In this document: piece after piece, positions 20,151 to 30,999 of the stretch
How positions within the stretch are numbered: position 1 is the stretch's first letter
Layout of the letters: each line of letters starts with the position of its first letter
Assembly: GCA_963580285.1 (NCBI GenBank)
Contig: OY757017.1
Location: 116,275,527 to 116,339,526 of the forward strand
DNA length: 64,000 nt
Origin: Lucinisca nassula
Lineage: Eukaryota > Mollusca > Bivalvia > Lucinida > Lucinidae
Direction: 5' to 3'
Made by a program: the position numbers and the translations under genes
Notes under the pieces: generated by a model
Seen by the model: only the letters and a program-made list of their open reading frames with translations
Database searches by the model: none
Told to the model about the DNA's origin: nothing

Positions 20151-20590
20151 TATTGATAACGTAAATCTCATGTTACTATCAAAACCACTATAAACTGATC
20201 AGTTATGACCAGTGATGATTGAATGGGGTTAACTAAAACGTTAAGATTTGTGTTATACGCGTTAATCTAACTAAAACGTGAGTTATTTAAGCACACGCGA
20301 TTTGAAATGTCCATCACTTTCAGTAAAGTATGACGTTACGTACTGGTAGTCTAATATGACGTCATAAATTGACGAAGTTTACAGTAAAAAGCTACACCCC
20401 GAAGTTTCATCACATTACAAAACTCCGACCATAATAAATTACCATTAATGTTTCTATTTCGTCATACCTAACCTCAAGCCACAGCGTAAATATTAAAGCT
20501 ACCGTTATGTCAACGTCAGTAAATTGTTAACGTCACTACGTCAGAACCATGTGTGGGTAAGATCAATTAGTACAGATAAGCTTGTCCATT
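20151..20590 (-). promoter_or_regulatory. Retrotransposon 5' flank with CRE-like sites
   Basis: Upstream of the Gag start on the minus strand. It contains a perfect TGACGTCA (20357-20364) and several half sites (TGACG or CGTCA near 20331, 20370, 20459, 20513, 20530 and 20538), the pattern of CREB/ATF-responsive promoters. It may be the 5' LTR or leader, but I find no second LTR copy, clear primer-binding site or TG/CA ends. Confidence 0.4.
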
Positions 20591-20599
20591 TACGTGTAT

Positions 20600-20850
20600 T
20601 GTCCGCGTGACATACGCGCATTGCGTGCGTGTGAAATTATCGCGTTTCAATGCGCGGTTCATCGCGTTCATACGCGATTTCAATGCATTAAATATCAGCC
20701 AATAAAAGTGATCATTCGAAACGCGTTAGGTAAATTCAATGCGCGTTTCTGTGTGAGAGAATTTCAGCCAATAAGAATAAAACAGGTATGTGACGATAAA
20801 ACGCGTGATTGCGAGATAACACGAGCCAGTCAAGTCCTCGTTGCTTGTAT
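20600..20850. promoter_or_regulatory. CpG-rich, CCAAT-containing segment
   Basis: Dense in CGCG words within AT-rich DNA, with two CCAAT boxes (20699-20703 and 20768-20772). It resembles 23820-24085 in style. A promoter or an unrecognised CpG-rich repeat are both possible. Confidence 0.35.
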
Positions 20851-20855
20851 GTTCT

Positions 20856-20863
20856 TATGTGTG

Positions 20864-20895
<32 letters not shown>
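20856..20895. repeat. TG microsatellite and T run
   Basis: (TG)n followed by about 17 T; simple low-complexity sequence. Confidence 0.9.
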
Positions 20896-20896
<1 letters not shown>

Positions 20897-21109
20897 TTCG
20901 TTCGTGAATTAATGACATTATATAAATTGGTCTTTCTTATCAGTAGTGATTCCTTCGGAAAAACAAACACACCTACATTTTGGATTGCATAACATCTTTA
21001 GGGATAAAACTCACTTGGGGGTATTCTGAAGAATGTCGTATAGGTAGGGGACCAGGTGAGGGTAATTAGGGTGCATTTACCCTGGAATATGTAATTTACA
21101 AGCCACCGC

Positions 21110-21240
21110 TATTTACTGGATAATTGCGGCTCATCAGAACCGCCTAGTCGTGGTGTTGATGGCTGTTTCTAACTACTACCCACAATTTATGTTTGGAGCA
21201 GAAGCAGGAAAAATATTGTAGACGCCTGAAAAACACACTT
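21110..21240. mobile_element. Degenerate family C MITE
   Basis: GGCTCATCAGAACCGCC, CTACCCACAATTTATG and GGAGCAGAAGCAGGAAAAATATTG match the family in order with many changes; both ends are eroded. Confidence 0.55.
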
Positions 21241-21269
21241 TTTAACCCATATGACAATGTAATCTTCTA

Positions 21270-21440
21270 CCTTACACGTTCGGAGTGGTTCAATTTCAAT
21301 TATAAGGGTGTCAGGTATGTGTTGTTTGATGTAAGTTATACCAAAATGTATGGATTTTGAGCAAACAGTGTAGACTCAGATCAGACGCCACGTTCGAGAC
21401 GTCTTATCTGGGTCTACACTGTTTGTCAATGTCCCAAAAA
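21270..21440. mobile_element. Family F hairpin MITE
   Basis: GCAAACAGTGTAGACTCAGA (from 21361) pairs with TCTGGGTCTACACTGTTTG (to about 21425) around CAGACGCC..GACGTCT. The outer part has AAGGGTGTCAGG, which recurs inverted at the far end of the 23056 copy. Other copies: 23056-23122, 34807-34873, 57479-57546, and a split copy around 37090/37400. Confidence 0.8.
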
Positions 21441-21819
21441 GGGCCGCTAGGAGTGAAAGTTAATATCTCGACGCACACTGGTCATACTTAGTTAGTATAC
21501 AATGTTATCAATAGCACCAGCCACTTCGGCCAGGCCCGTAAGTGTGTGTGTCTGGTAGTTGTGGTGGGGGCGGGGCAATAGTAAGGTCACACTCAAAGTT
21601 TTGCAACAAAATTCCTTAATTACCACTGGCAAGTACTCGAAAATTCTTTACAAAGTAAGTTTTTTTTTGTTGGAAATTACCTTTCAGGATTATTTCCCTT
21701 ATTTCGGGCCGATCGTTATTGAGAGGAGTAGTACCCTAAGAAAGAAAATCCACCTGACTCGTTGTTGGAGTTCACATGTGGCCCGAGTGATTTGGTTCAG
21801 TTTCTATAAAACTGCGTGT

Positions 21820-21925
21820 GTGAGAGTTACTTTTACGTCCCATCAGCAACTGAGGTCATATTGAGACGGGACCTCGGTGTAAATACTCATTTAAAAAAGT
21901 CTTTAGAAGCCGGGAATCGATTCAA
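21820..21925 (-). repeat. Family B SINE, reverse fragment
   Basis: Inverse of the body at 1284-1380 (CCC.TCAGCAACTGAGGTCAT, GAGACGGGACCTCGGTGTAAA, GAAGCCGGGAATCGA). Confidence 0.7.
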
Positions 21926-22092
21926 TGACCCTTTTTTGTGAGGCATTATAAATCTGGGATATTGCACCTGAATAAATATAGAAATTAACTCGCATATGCT
22001 GGCATCACATCAAGGGCTGTCATCAGACAGTTCCATCAGACGGCATAGCTCGACTTTAAAAGTGTCATTTAGGTCATGCGCGTGGACGGACA

Positions 22093-22755
22093 TCACAGAA
22101 GCACGCCTATTCAAATATATAGAATTTCTATAAACTAAAAAAAAAAAACAAAAAAAAAAAACTGAAAATGTTCAGATCAAGAATCTTATATTTTTCATAT
22201 CTATGCTCAAAACAAAGATTTGGGTACTCGTTATAACTGCCTCGACGGTCTGATCGGTTCTAACCAGTATCAAGACTCTATGTTTTGAGCAAAAATAAGA
22301 AAAAATATACATACTCTTGTAAGCCCCAGTTTTGCGATATAAAAGTGGGGTTAACATCACGAAAACATGCCTATATAATTTTAACCCCTTTAACCCCAAC
22401 TTTATATAGAAAACTGGGGTTTACTGGGGTATATCTTATTTTTTTTTATTTCTGCTCTAAAAATAGATTGTCGGTACTCGTTAGAACCGCTCGATCAGGC
22501 GGTTCTTACAGGTACCAACAATCTATATTCTAAATATAGATTGCCGGTACTCGTTAGAACCGCCTCGATGAGGCGGTTCTAACGAGTACCAACAATCTAT
22601 ATTTTGCGCACTCGAGGCGGTTCTAACGAGTACCCAAAATCTATATTTTGAGCAGAAATAAGAAAACTATCACAATTTTTCATCTGTAAATTTTCGTGTT
22701 TCCGGCGGTAAAGTTTACAATCTATTTGTATAGGCGGGTTTTCGTACATGGACGT
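22093..22755. mobile_element. Two family C MITEs with multiplied hairpin
   Basis: A reversed, eroded copy (22093-22355) abuts a second copy that starts at the terminal CATCACGAAAACATGCC and ends near TATAGGCGGGTTTTCG (about 22745). In the second copy the central palindrome is tandemly multiplied: about two and a half hairpins between 22460 and 22650, each with CTCGTTAGAACCGC and its inverse. Confidence 0.8.
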
Positions 22756-22865
22756 GTTTCTGTGTTCAATTACCCGTAAACCCAATTTTTCTCTAAATAA
22801 AATGAGGTTTAGAGGATGTTCATAATAGGCTTGTTAACCAGATTGGAAATAGATTAAGAAAAAAG

Positions 22866-22868
22866 CAA

Positions 22869-22907
<39 letters not shown>

Positions 22908-22935
22908 ATTGCAATAAATAAATAAATAAATAAAT
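22866..22935. repeat. AAAT microsatellite
   Basis: (AAAT)n with one interruption by TTGC at about 22909-22912. Confidence 0.95.
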
Positions 22936-23019
22936 GAGCCCTTCTGTGAGTGAATGAAAAAAGGTTTATTTCTGGTCTTGACATCTTGAATAAGTGAAGA
23001 TAATGAGGTGTTATTTTAA

Positions 23020-23190
23020 CCGATTGTATTCGGAAACCATTAAATGGGGACCTTGGCAAACAGTGCAGGCCAAGATCAGACGCCACAGAACGCGGCGTCT
23101 GATCAGGGTCTGCACTATTTGCTGAAAGAAGTTCCATCAAAAATTGAATGAAAACGTAAAACTGGGCCTGACACCCCTTATATCAAAATG
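23020..23190. mobile_element. Family F hairpin MITE
   Basis: Hairpin 23056-23122: GGCAAACAGTGCAGGCC... against ...GGTCTGCACTATTTGC, with GACGCC/GGCGTC near the tip. The outer right end is CCTGACACCCCTTAT. Confidence 0.8.
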
Positions 23191-23819
23191 GAATTGTCCA
23201 ACATACAGCAATTGAAGAGTCCACTAGCATACAATCGGTTAAATACCCAGGTGCACCTGGGTGTCATAAAACTGTTGATCAATACACATCCTGCATAGGC
23301 AACATGTCATCACATACTAGAGCCCGTCTTTGGTCTGATTTCTGCACTCAAAATTCTAAAATCGCTACAGAACTGATTTTCTTAGGACAAACGCTGTTCC
23401 TTGGGTGCGATTTGTGCCTTCCTCCGAGCAAGAGTTCAGTATATTCCCATTGGTCAGCTGACACCTGTCAAATTGACAAGTGCCAGCACATTGGAGGCCT
23501 CCTGAAGAGCAGTTCATAAACTAATCCCATTTAGCGAGATGGGGGTAGTCTCTATGTGCTTTTAGCGCCCGGTTACCTTTCAAAATCTATCAAGTCAAGT
23601 CATCCTGCATTTTGGCAGTCAACTTCAATCACTATGCAGTACCTATATTTTACCATTTGCCCCGAGGCAAATTGCACAGTTTTACTGCAACTGAATATAT
23701 GGCTTGTCCATTTACTTTCATTTTCTCTGTTTCAATTTATTCTGTTTCTTGTTTGAGAAGTAATCAGATAATAATGAACAAACTTAAACAACCTAAATTG
23801 GAAGAAAAGATGTAAAACT
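23191..23819. other. No recognisable feature
   Basis: Short frames only; I see no exon signals or repeats I can name. Confidence 0.45.
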
Positions 23820-24085
23820 GGCGATAAGAGCGAAGAAGTTACGCGGTATTGATTGGTTGCTTTTGACACGCAGATGAAGTTGTATCTGCGTTATCGACAC
23901 GCAGGCCTGATTGGCTGCTCGAAAATCGCGATTTATGCGCAGTATCGCGTTTTTCATAAAGAAAATTCATTGGCTAAAATGTAATTCGCAGTTGAAACGC
24001 GTCAACTGCGCGTGCGTATCTCACGCGTTACAAACGCGAGACAAGTGAGTGTGCGCTGGCAACATAATCGCAAGCGTATCTGTAA
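23820..24085. promoter_or_regulatory. CpG-rich segment with three regularly spaced CCAAT boxes
   Basis: ATTGG (inverse CCAAT) occurs at 23852, 23910 and 23969, 58 and 59 bp apart, each followed by CGCG-type words. It may be a promoter module array or a CpG-rich dispersed repeat like 20600-20850. No recognisable downstream exon. Confidence 0.4.
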
Positions 24086-24392
24086 CTCCAATTTAACTTA
24101 GTAGAATGTCAGGTAACACAATTAAGTTTGGTCTACAAAAATTTTGTTACCAAGAAAAAGTGGGGTTTGCCTTGCCTTCCTGCTCAGAAATTATGAAAGT
24201 GTCAGTATCCATTTAGTTGAATACAAGGTTTGCACTTCATCAACGCAGGAAGGAAGACTCAAGTTAATTTCCTAATGTGGCTGTCAAGGCATTTTTTTTT
24301 TTTTTGTGAAATCGATGTTTCAGAGCATCAATGTGCTGTTCCACAGCTGGGAACACCCGCCAGAGATCAAATCCTCACTTCAATGACACCAA

Positions 24393-25170
24393 ATGTTACA
24401 TATGGGTTTACGGCGTCCCCCAAACCCCCATGCTGACAAGACAACCGAGCGTGATCTCTGACAGGTGTACGGGCAGATGTGGGGTAAGGCACAAGAAAGA
24501 TATCGAATGAATGACATGAATTATTTACAGTATCTATAAACAACAACACCAACACAAAACATCACCTTTATTTGCTTCTATAGCGCACTCACGACGTCCG
24601 TCCCGAAGGCAAAACAATGTTCTGTGCTCGGAACGGGGTAACGTGAGTGTCTACAGAAGCAAAAAACAAAACTAAATAAGAAAAAGAAACAACACAAGAC
24701 GCGACTGGCCAGATTATAACTTAGGGTGAACCCCCCACTAGTGCACTGGTGTGAACTAGTTTGTCGACATTGTTGTCGACCACAGGTTGATATGTATCAT
24801 TTATCGATCGACGAAATTGAAGTCCCTGTAACTTCTTCGTTTGAATCGCCTGCAGGTTATGACCTGTTTAGAATGGTCTCCGGTTGACCTGTTTATTTTT
24901 GTTACGACGTCTGTTATTGAGTTTGTCCGCCCTTGCTGGACACTAACCGACAGCGTCGTACCAGTACCTGCTGCTATTTTGCAGGGAGCAGCAGGTCACC
25001 ACACATTGTTGTGCCTTTCAGTATACTTTCATTGTCCAGTCACTTTGTTGTGTGAATTCGTGACAACTTGGCCTGCTGCTGAATAGTGTTCATTTTCAGG
25101 GTTTTTATTTCTATGAATACTACCGGAAAATCATGCATACTCATATTAGCTCGCTAAGATCGTGGCGAGG
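24393..25170. mobile_element. LTR-like block, uninterrupted copy
   Basis: Starts TGTTACATATGGG and ends GATCGTGGCGAGG. It is the full-length version of the block split at 9283/15929 and so acts as the empty site for the HINE insertion. Its frames are not conserved as protein. Possibly a solo LTR; the ends do not prove it. Confidence 0.6.
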
Positions 25171-26080
25171 TGAAGATACCGTCAACAATTAAAGCCAGAT
25201 AGCAAAAATCGAGTAGTTAATGGATGCGCTTTCAAATAGTATTTCCCATAGGGAAAAAATGATGAAACGACCCTTTAAATCAATGGCATGACTCCCGTCA
25301 AAACGAACACATACACAACACGTGACTGGAATGAAAATTATATATGGCATAATTAGGCAAATTTTATAGAAGTCAGCCTTATAGCGGCCCACTGTATTGT
25401 AAAACAGATCTCCACAAACCACTCATGCATACCTCGTATGATATGTGCATGACTTGTGCATGGAGCAGCACATTTGCCTACCGTATTGCACCTACACTAT
25501 TTCACTTGCACCGTCTTACCATAGGCCTACTAAAATAATTTAGATGTGCATAAACATCAGAGAGGTTTCCTCTTCCATCTCGTAACAGTGGGCAAAACAC
25601 GTCTCTGGCCGTTTATCGCCATTGTAAATGTTATTTAGCTAAACTTGTATTTTGTTTGGAATCGAAACGATAAAATTGATCTTTAAACTTTAATAATAGA
25701 CATCTCATAGCTAGTAATTATTGGTTTCTAAAAGATTTCAGGATGTTTTGATGATTAAATTACCTGCTAAACTTATGCAGGTAACAAGGCGGGACGGTCT
25801 TAATTATTTGCAATAAAAAGGCGCAAAACTAATGACTGAACACGGAAGATGCATGAATGAACTCTAAAATATATTCATCTACTCATTTAAAGTGTAATTT
25901 GATCGATTTTCTGTGACAGTCAACTAAAATTTGCCCGTTATAACAAACCTATTTACAATGTGTTTAGAAGGAACCAGGGGCTTTTTGCCAACCACGAAAG
26001 ATCGTTATCAAAAGGAAAAGTAATTTTGTACATGCGCAATGACATATAAACAAGGTCATAACATTGGATCCGTCTATGAA
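25171..26080. other. No recognisable gene
   Basis: AT-rich; a 77-codon minus frame at 25189-25422 has no motif I recognise and no supporting splice sites. Confidence 0.45.
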
Positions 26081-26280
26081 TTAATTAGTGTTTTCGCTTA
26101 TTAGATCGGTTTTTGTAAACTTCTCGTGAATTTTCGGAATCTCGCGAATGGCGACCCATTTACTGACCTCTGTGTATTGCATAACAATATCGACCTCTTC
26201 GGAAAACGGCGAAGATAAATACATGCATTCAGTCGGGTTTGAAATCATGATAATTGAAGCAATCAGTCTCATGTCAAATT
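26081..26280 (-). repeat. Diverged dispersed segment, shared with 62470-62680
   Basis: A 63-codon minus frame contains PTECMYLSSP and KWVAIREIPKI; the segment at 62475-62657 encodes a clearly related frame (PTECMYLSSP, KWVAIHEIPKI). Changes between the copies fall at all codon positions and alter many residues, so I see no sign of selection for protein. Probably part of an unnamed repeat or decayed exon copies. Confidence 0.55.
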
Positions 26281-26288
26281 GTTCGAGT

Positions 26289-26412
26289 CAGTGAGTGAGT
26301 GAGTGTTTTAGTTTAGTCCCAACAACAGCTAAGGTCATACGGAGACGGGACCTCGGTTTAAAGATTCATCCGAAAGTCTGGAGAAGCCCGGAATCAAATT
26401 ATTCGAACTATT
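26289..26412 (-). repeat. Family B SINE, reverse copy
   Basis: CAACAGCTAAGGTCATACGG, GGAGACGGGACCTCGGTTTA and GAAGCCCGGAATC mirror the 1284-1380 body. A GTGA microsatellite flanks it. Confidence 0.75.
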
Positions 26413-26460
26413 CTGTCCAATGTCACAGCAAATGTCTTCACGGATACTCTCGTTTTAAAG

Positions 26461-26640
26461 GATCATTACGATAACACACCCATACGACATGTTGCACTTT
26501 TTTCACATTTCCAAAATGGCGACCTTTCTGATGGAAATCCGTGATATTTATATATTACTTATGCTGCAAACGTGGATTGTAGGTGCTCGTTAGAACCGCC
26601 TTAGTGAGGAGGTTCTAACGAGTACCCACAACCTATGATT
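26461..26640. mobile_element. Family C MITE, subfamily 2
   Basis: Starts with the subfamily 2 terminus CATTACGATAACACACCC, then the CCAAAATGGCGACC block and the central hairpin at about 26574-26632 (GTGCTCGTTAGAACCGCC against its inverse). Right half missing. Confidence 0.8.
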
Positions 26641-26733
26641 TAGCGGTTCTACTGGTCATTCCTCGGACTTGTTCACGTGAAGGGTTATACGAAATTGGAT
26701 AACGACTGTAGGGTGATGGTGATACAGGGTTCT

Positions 26734-26985
26734 CATCACATAAACACGCCTATAAAATTTGAACCAACATTTATATAGTAAAACTGGGGTATACAGGGGT
26801 ATACCTTATTTTCTTATTTCAGCTCTGAAATATAGATTGTGGGTACTCGTTAGAACCGTCTCGATGTGGCGGTTCTAACGAGTACCCACAATCTATATTT
26901 TGAGAAATAAAAAAAAATCTCAATTTTTCATCTTAAAATTTTCATTTTATCGGCCGTAAAGTTTACAATGTATTTTCGTAATGTG
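26734..26985. mobile_element. Family C MITE, subfamily 1
   Basis: Terminus CATCACATAAACACGCCTAT, AAAACTGGGGTATACAGGGG, then hairpin 26830-26894 (ATAGATTGTGGGTACTCG and inverse). The right terminus is eroded near 26975. Confidence 0.8.
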
Positions 26986-27449
26986 TAATTTTGTGCCGGA
27001 TGACTGATAAAGTCTTTCAAAACGCAGTGAGACGTGACTGCACTTTTAATTTTGGACTCGTCCGTGTTTTAGGTTAGTCGCCATTAGTTGGTATTTTACG
27101 TTGGGCGATAAACTTTTAGTGAGATTCGTAGTGAATCGCAGTTTCCACTTGGCAACAACTTCTACATAATGGCATTATCAAAAATCTTGTTTAGATGTTT
27201 AAAAATCTGTGAAAAAAGGTATCCGAAACCTGCCTCCCCTAAAACATGGAATAGTCTTGTCAAGCTTGATCTTTGAACTCTCAAAGTTCGTTGATAAACT
27301 CTAGTAGACAGCAGTATTTTTTGTTGGGATATAATAAGATACTCGTAATGCTCGTGAAACCGTTCTGGCTGCCTCGTGTAGGCAGTTCTAACCGGTAGAC
27401 CGCGCTTTATCATATTCATAATCTGAGAACACAATCCACCAAATGCATA

Positions 27450-27830
27450 AAATCGAAAAAAAAAAAAAAATAGTAAGTGAAATAACGCCGGAGTTAACGC
27501 AAAATGTTTCCTTGCCAAAAGCAGTCAATGTCTTTCTGATTTGAGACCAAAATATTAATGGTTGTTTGTTTATTTTTTCGTTTTTGTTTGAGTTTAACGG
27601 CCGAGTCAACACTACTGGTGTATCCGTTAGACATTGTCAATAATTAAAATATTAAAGAGGTTCTATAAAGTAACCATAATATATGCTTTTGAGCATACAT
27701 ATCATATGAAAAAAACAACAATGGCAAAACAACAACAAAAAAACAACAAAAAAAAACAAAAAAAAAACAAAAAAAAAACAAAAAAACACATAAATAAAAA
27801 CAACAACAACAAATGCCAGATTAAACGAAC
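27450..27830. repeat. A-rich low-complexity DNA
   Basis: Runs of A and AAAAAC/CAACAA repeats, mainly 27700-27810. The open frame here is lysine/asparagine-rich by composition only. Confidence 0.85.
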
Positions 27831-27847
27831 AAATCTATATATAGTCA

Positions 27848-28150
27848 TTTTTGTTTATTTGTATTGGTCTTGAAAGGCCCAGTCAACAATATTTTAGGTC
27901 ATTTTTGTGCCTGTCAGTTTACCTATCTACACTTTTCCTGGGCAGGCTTATACGTAAGCGGTTAACCAGTACAGAGCACATTCTCTCGCCAGAAACTGAC
28001 AACTGCCCTCCTTTGATCAGCGGAAGGGAGAGAATGACCGTAGAAAAGATTTCGTGATCAATCTCCACGAACGAATGTTGCCGACCCTTGCAGGAATCGT
28101 TCCCGTGATCACCAGTCAGACGCGCATCCGACTGAGCTACCGAGTCCGGC
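27848..28150 (-). repeat. Family G tRNA-derived SINE with 14-bp TSD
   Basis: On the minus strand it begins at 28150 with a tRNA-like head (GCCGGACTCGGTAGCTCAGTC, including the A box) and ends with a body shared with 869-990. It is flanked by perfect target duplications TCTATATATAGTCA at 27834-27847 and 28151-28164. The B box is diverged. Confidence 0.92.
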
Positions 28151-28319
28151 TCTATATATAGTCAAACTTCGATAACTCGAACACCTTCGGAACCACGAAA
28201 TTGTGGTCGAGATAGGGGTAGTTAAAAAATACAGGGTTAATCATACTGCCAGCCTATGAGACATAATGGGGATGATTTTAGGCTATATTTTCGACTTTTT
28301 ATGAAATAAATGCATGTTC

Positions 28320-28368
28320 TGTGTATTCATTAGAATCGCCTCAGTGAGGCGATTCTAATGAATACACA
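28320..28368. repeat. Solitary palindrome of family C
   Basis: A perfect 49-nt palindrome (TGTGTATTCATTAGAATCGC and its inverse around GAGG/CCTC) without MITE ends: a lone hairpin core or an eroded element. Confidence 0.8.
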
Positions 28369-28798
28369 CACCATACCTTTTCAAGTTAAAATGAAACTAA
28401 CCTCCATAAATTAACATAAACACATGTATATTTGGAGCTATAGGGACAATTTTTTTAGGAGCCCAAGTGTGTTTTCGAATTAGCCATAGTAAACGAAGTA
28501 TCCGTTTTCCAGTTTGTGAAGTTTCACTTTACATGTAACAAAGAGTTTGATTTCACTAGGCCGTAGCTTCCAAGGAGCATAAAACGTACACATTATGCCA
28601 GATGTTTGTTTTTTGTTTTTATTTGTTTCATGCCTCTGTCGTTTGGAATTCTTTCCTTGATTGTCTACTTGGTTTGTCCATTATTATAATATGCCTCTTT
28701 ATGTCCTCCTACGTGGGCCGAAAATTCCCAATAAAAGTCTTGTATGGTCATGCCATAATGTTTGTGAGCCCTAACGCTTTTACCTGACAATATTTACA

Positions 28799-29073
28799 TT
28801 ACGGAAACATGCCTATTCAAAATACATTGAAAATTTTACCAACAAAAAATGAAACTTTTGATGTAAAAAATTCTGTTATTTTTCTTAGTACTGCACAAAA
28901 CATAGATTGTGGGTACTCGTTAGAACCGCCTCGATGAGGCGGTTCTAACGAGTACCCACAATCTATGCTTTTATATAATATAATATATACCCTCTTAACC
29001 CATGTTTTACTATATAAAAGTGAGGTTTAAAGGGGTCAAAATATATAGGTGTGTTTCTGTGATGATATATGAT
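28799..29073. mobile_element. Family C MITE with perfect 67-nt hairpin
   Basis: Termini CATTACGGAAACATGCCTAT and ATAGGTGTGTTTCTGTGATG. The hairpin at 28901-28967 has two perfect 32-nt arms and a 3-nt centre. A transcript could form a Dicer-type stem. Confidence 0.85.
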
Positions 29074-29357
29074 CATCACGAAAACACGCCTATATAGTTT
29101 TGACCTCCGCGAAACCCACTTTTATATAGTAAAACTGGGGTTTACAGGGGTAAACCTTATTTTTCTTATTTCTGCTCTAAAATATAGACAGTGGGTACTC
29201 GTTAGAACCCCCTCGATGAGGCGGTTCTAACGAGTACCAACAATCTATATTTTGAGCAGATATAAGAAAAATATCACAATTTTTCATCTTCAAATTTTCC
29301 TTTTTTTCGGCGGAAAAGTTTATTACAATGCATTTGTATAGGCATGTTTTCGAAATG
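29074..29357. mobile_element. Family C MITE, adjacent copy
   Basis: Starts CATCACGAAAACACGCCTAT (about 29083) and ends TATAGGCATGTTTTCGAAATG. It abuts the previous copy in opposite orientation; hairpin at about 29184-29252. Confidence 0.85.
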
Positions 29358-29720
29358 CTTTCTACTGAAAAGCATTCTGAAGTTATTGAAGCTTTCAGCT
29401 TTGGGTGATTTATTAAATATTCAATTTGACAATACCTACTTCGAAGGTCTGATCAGTCAAATTTACCATTCACAACTTCAATTGAATAAAGCAGATTGTT
29501 TGATACCGAGGTCCCTTTTTAGATTTACATTAATCTATTTTAGATAGCTCTGTTCCATGTAAAATTGATGGTTTTGTCAGTTTGAGCTTGCAAAGTTCCT
29601 TTCTTGGATTGTGATGTTCCTCGTGTGGCATCCTACGGTGTTCATAAATCGCAATTATTTCGGTTCGCCAGATGTGTCTAGTGTAATCGATTTAAGTACC
29701 CAGTACCTTCCTTTGGTGTC
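29358..29720 (+). pseudogene. Dead copy of the reverse-transcriptase gene
   Basis: Aligns with 2705-3060 of the plus-strand element (GAAGTTATTGAAGCTTT, GATTTATTAAATATT, GGTCTGATCAGTCAAATTTAC, GATACCGAGG.CCC). A deletion has removed the YLDD codons, and stops and frameshifts follow. It starts right at the end of the neighbouring MITE. Confidence 0.85.
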
Positions 29721-30032
29721 CCATCCGATTGATGAACATCCTATAAACCCCTGTTTTACTATTATTCGCAGGAACAGAAAAAGTTTTGCTAATGATAGGC
29801 CTATTTCAAACTCTTGAAATCCAGACCGTGTCTCCCATCTGACATTTTTTCTTCAAGTTCAAATTAAAAAAAAAATGAAAATAAATAGACACCTTCATAT
29901 GGTAACTTCTCAGTGAAGAGCAACTAAGTGAATGGATGAGAGTAAAATAAAGTTTTGAGCATAATTAATGTATTCTCAAGAGACCATCAGTGGACATAAT
30001 TCAAGAAAATTGACAGCAGTCTAAGCCAGTTA

Positions 30033-30114
30033 GTCATAAAGAGATTTCTTGACAGTAAGAATCTCCTACGTTTCGCTTCGCAGATTCTTACTTGTGAAGA
30101 AATCTCTTCATGAC
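30033..30114. repeat. Hairpin, 32-bp arms
   Basis: GTCATAAAGAGATTTCTTGA... (30033-30064) pairs with the inverse ending ...AAATCTCTTCATGAC (30082-30114) around a 17-nt loop with CGTTTCGCTTCG. Nearly perfect; likely a small foldback element. Confidence 0.85.
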
Positions 30115-30274
30115 TTCCAACCTATACTTGGATGGGAGATGTGAGGTAAAGGTACAAATGTATGCAATACTGACCATTGCCTTTTCAATGATTCCAATCA
30201 AGTGCTTATATTGTGAGCTAATTAGTCAGATGTGGCCGGTGGTATAGTATTTATCCGATTGCACCATGATAACA

Positions 30275-30760
30275 AGTCTGTGAAACGAACACCCCTTTCA
30301 TTACGAAAACATGCCTGTACAAATACGTTGTAATCTTCATCGCCGAAAAAATGACAATTTTTAGGTGAAAAAATGTGGCATTTTTCTTATTTCTGATCAA
30401 AATATAGAATGTGGGCACTCGTGAGAACCGCCTCATCGAGGCGGTTCTAACGAGTACCCGCAATCTATATTTTAAAGCAGAAATAAGTAAAATAAGGTTT
30501 ACCCCTGTAAACCCCAGTTTTACCATATAAAAGTGGGGTTCAAGGGGGTCAAAATTATATAGGCGTGTTTTCGTGATGAACCCCAGTTTATAGAGAGAAA
30601 ACTGTGGTTTACCGGGGGTATACATTATTTTGCTTATTTCTGCTTATAGACAATAGGTTGTGGGTTCTTCTAACGAGCGCCCTCAACTTACGTTTGGAGT
30701 ATAAGAGTACAAGAAAAATATTGCAAATTTTCATCGGAAAAGTAACCATTTTGGAGATAC
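30275..30760. mobile_element. Family C: subfamily 1 nested in subfamily 2
   Basis: A complete subfamily 1 copy (30299-30578; termini CATTACGAAAACATGCC and GGCGTGTTTTCGTGATG) interrupts a subfamily 2 copy that begins GTGAAACGAACACCCCT and resumes AACCCCAGTTTATAGAGAG. Confidence 0.75.
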
Positions 30761-30999
30761 ACTCAGTGGACATAAATGAGTTCCCAAAATGGCTGGCGAG
30801 AAATTGGAGAAAAATATTGTCTGAAAGATTTGCAATTTTTTACCTAATTACAAATCATACTCAAATACTAATTGGCCTATATAATTATTTAGGGTATATG
30901 TTTACATCAGCACCTAGTACAATGATGATGTCATCAGTTGCCATGGCTACGTCAGACAGCATACAGATTAGTACCTTTCTTTTGAAAAATCAGGGTAGA

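Noticed and set aside
15937..25086. Related ~80-codon frames at 15937-16176 and 24841-25086 as a conserved small gene
   Set aside because: They are the same stretch of the LTR-like block in two copies; similarity is explained by the repeat and extends beyond the frames.
27634..27873. 79-codon lysine/asparagine-rich frame
   Set aside because: Produced by an A-rich, low-complexity stretch.
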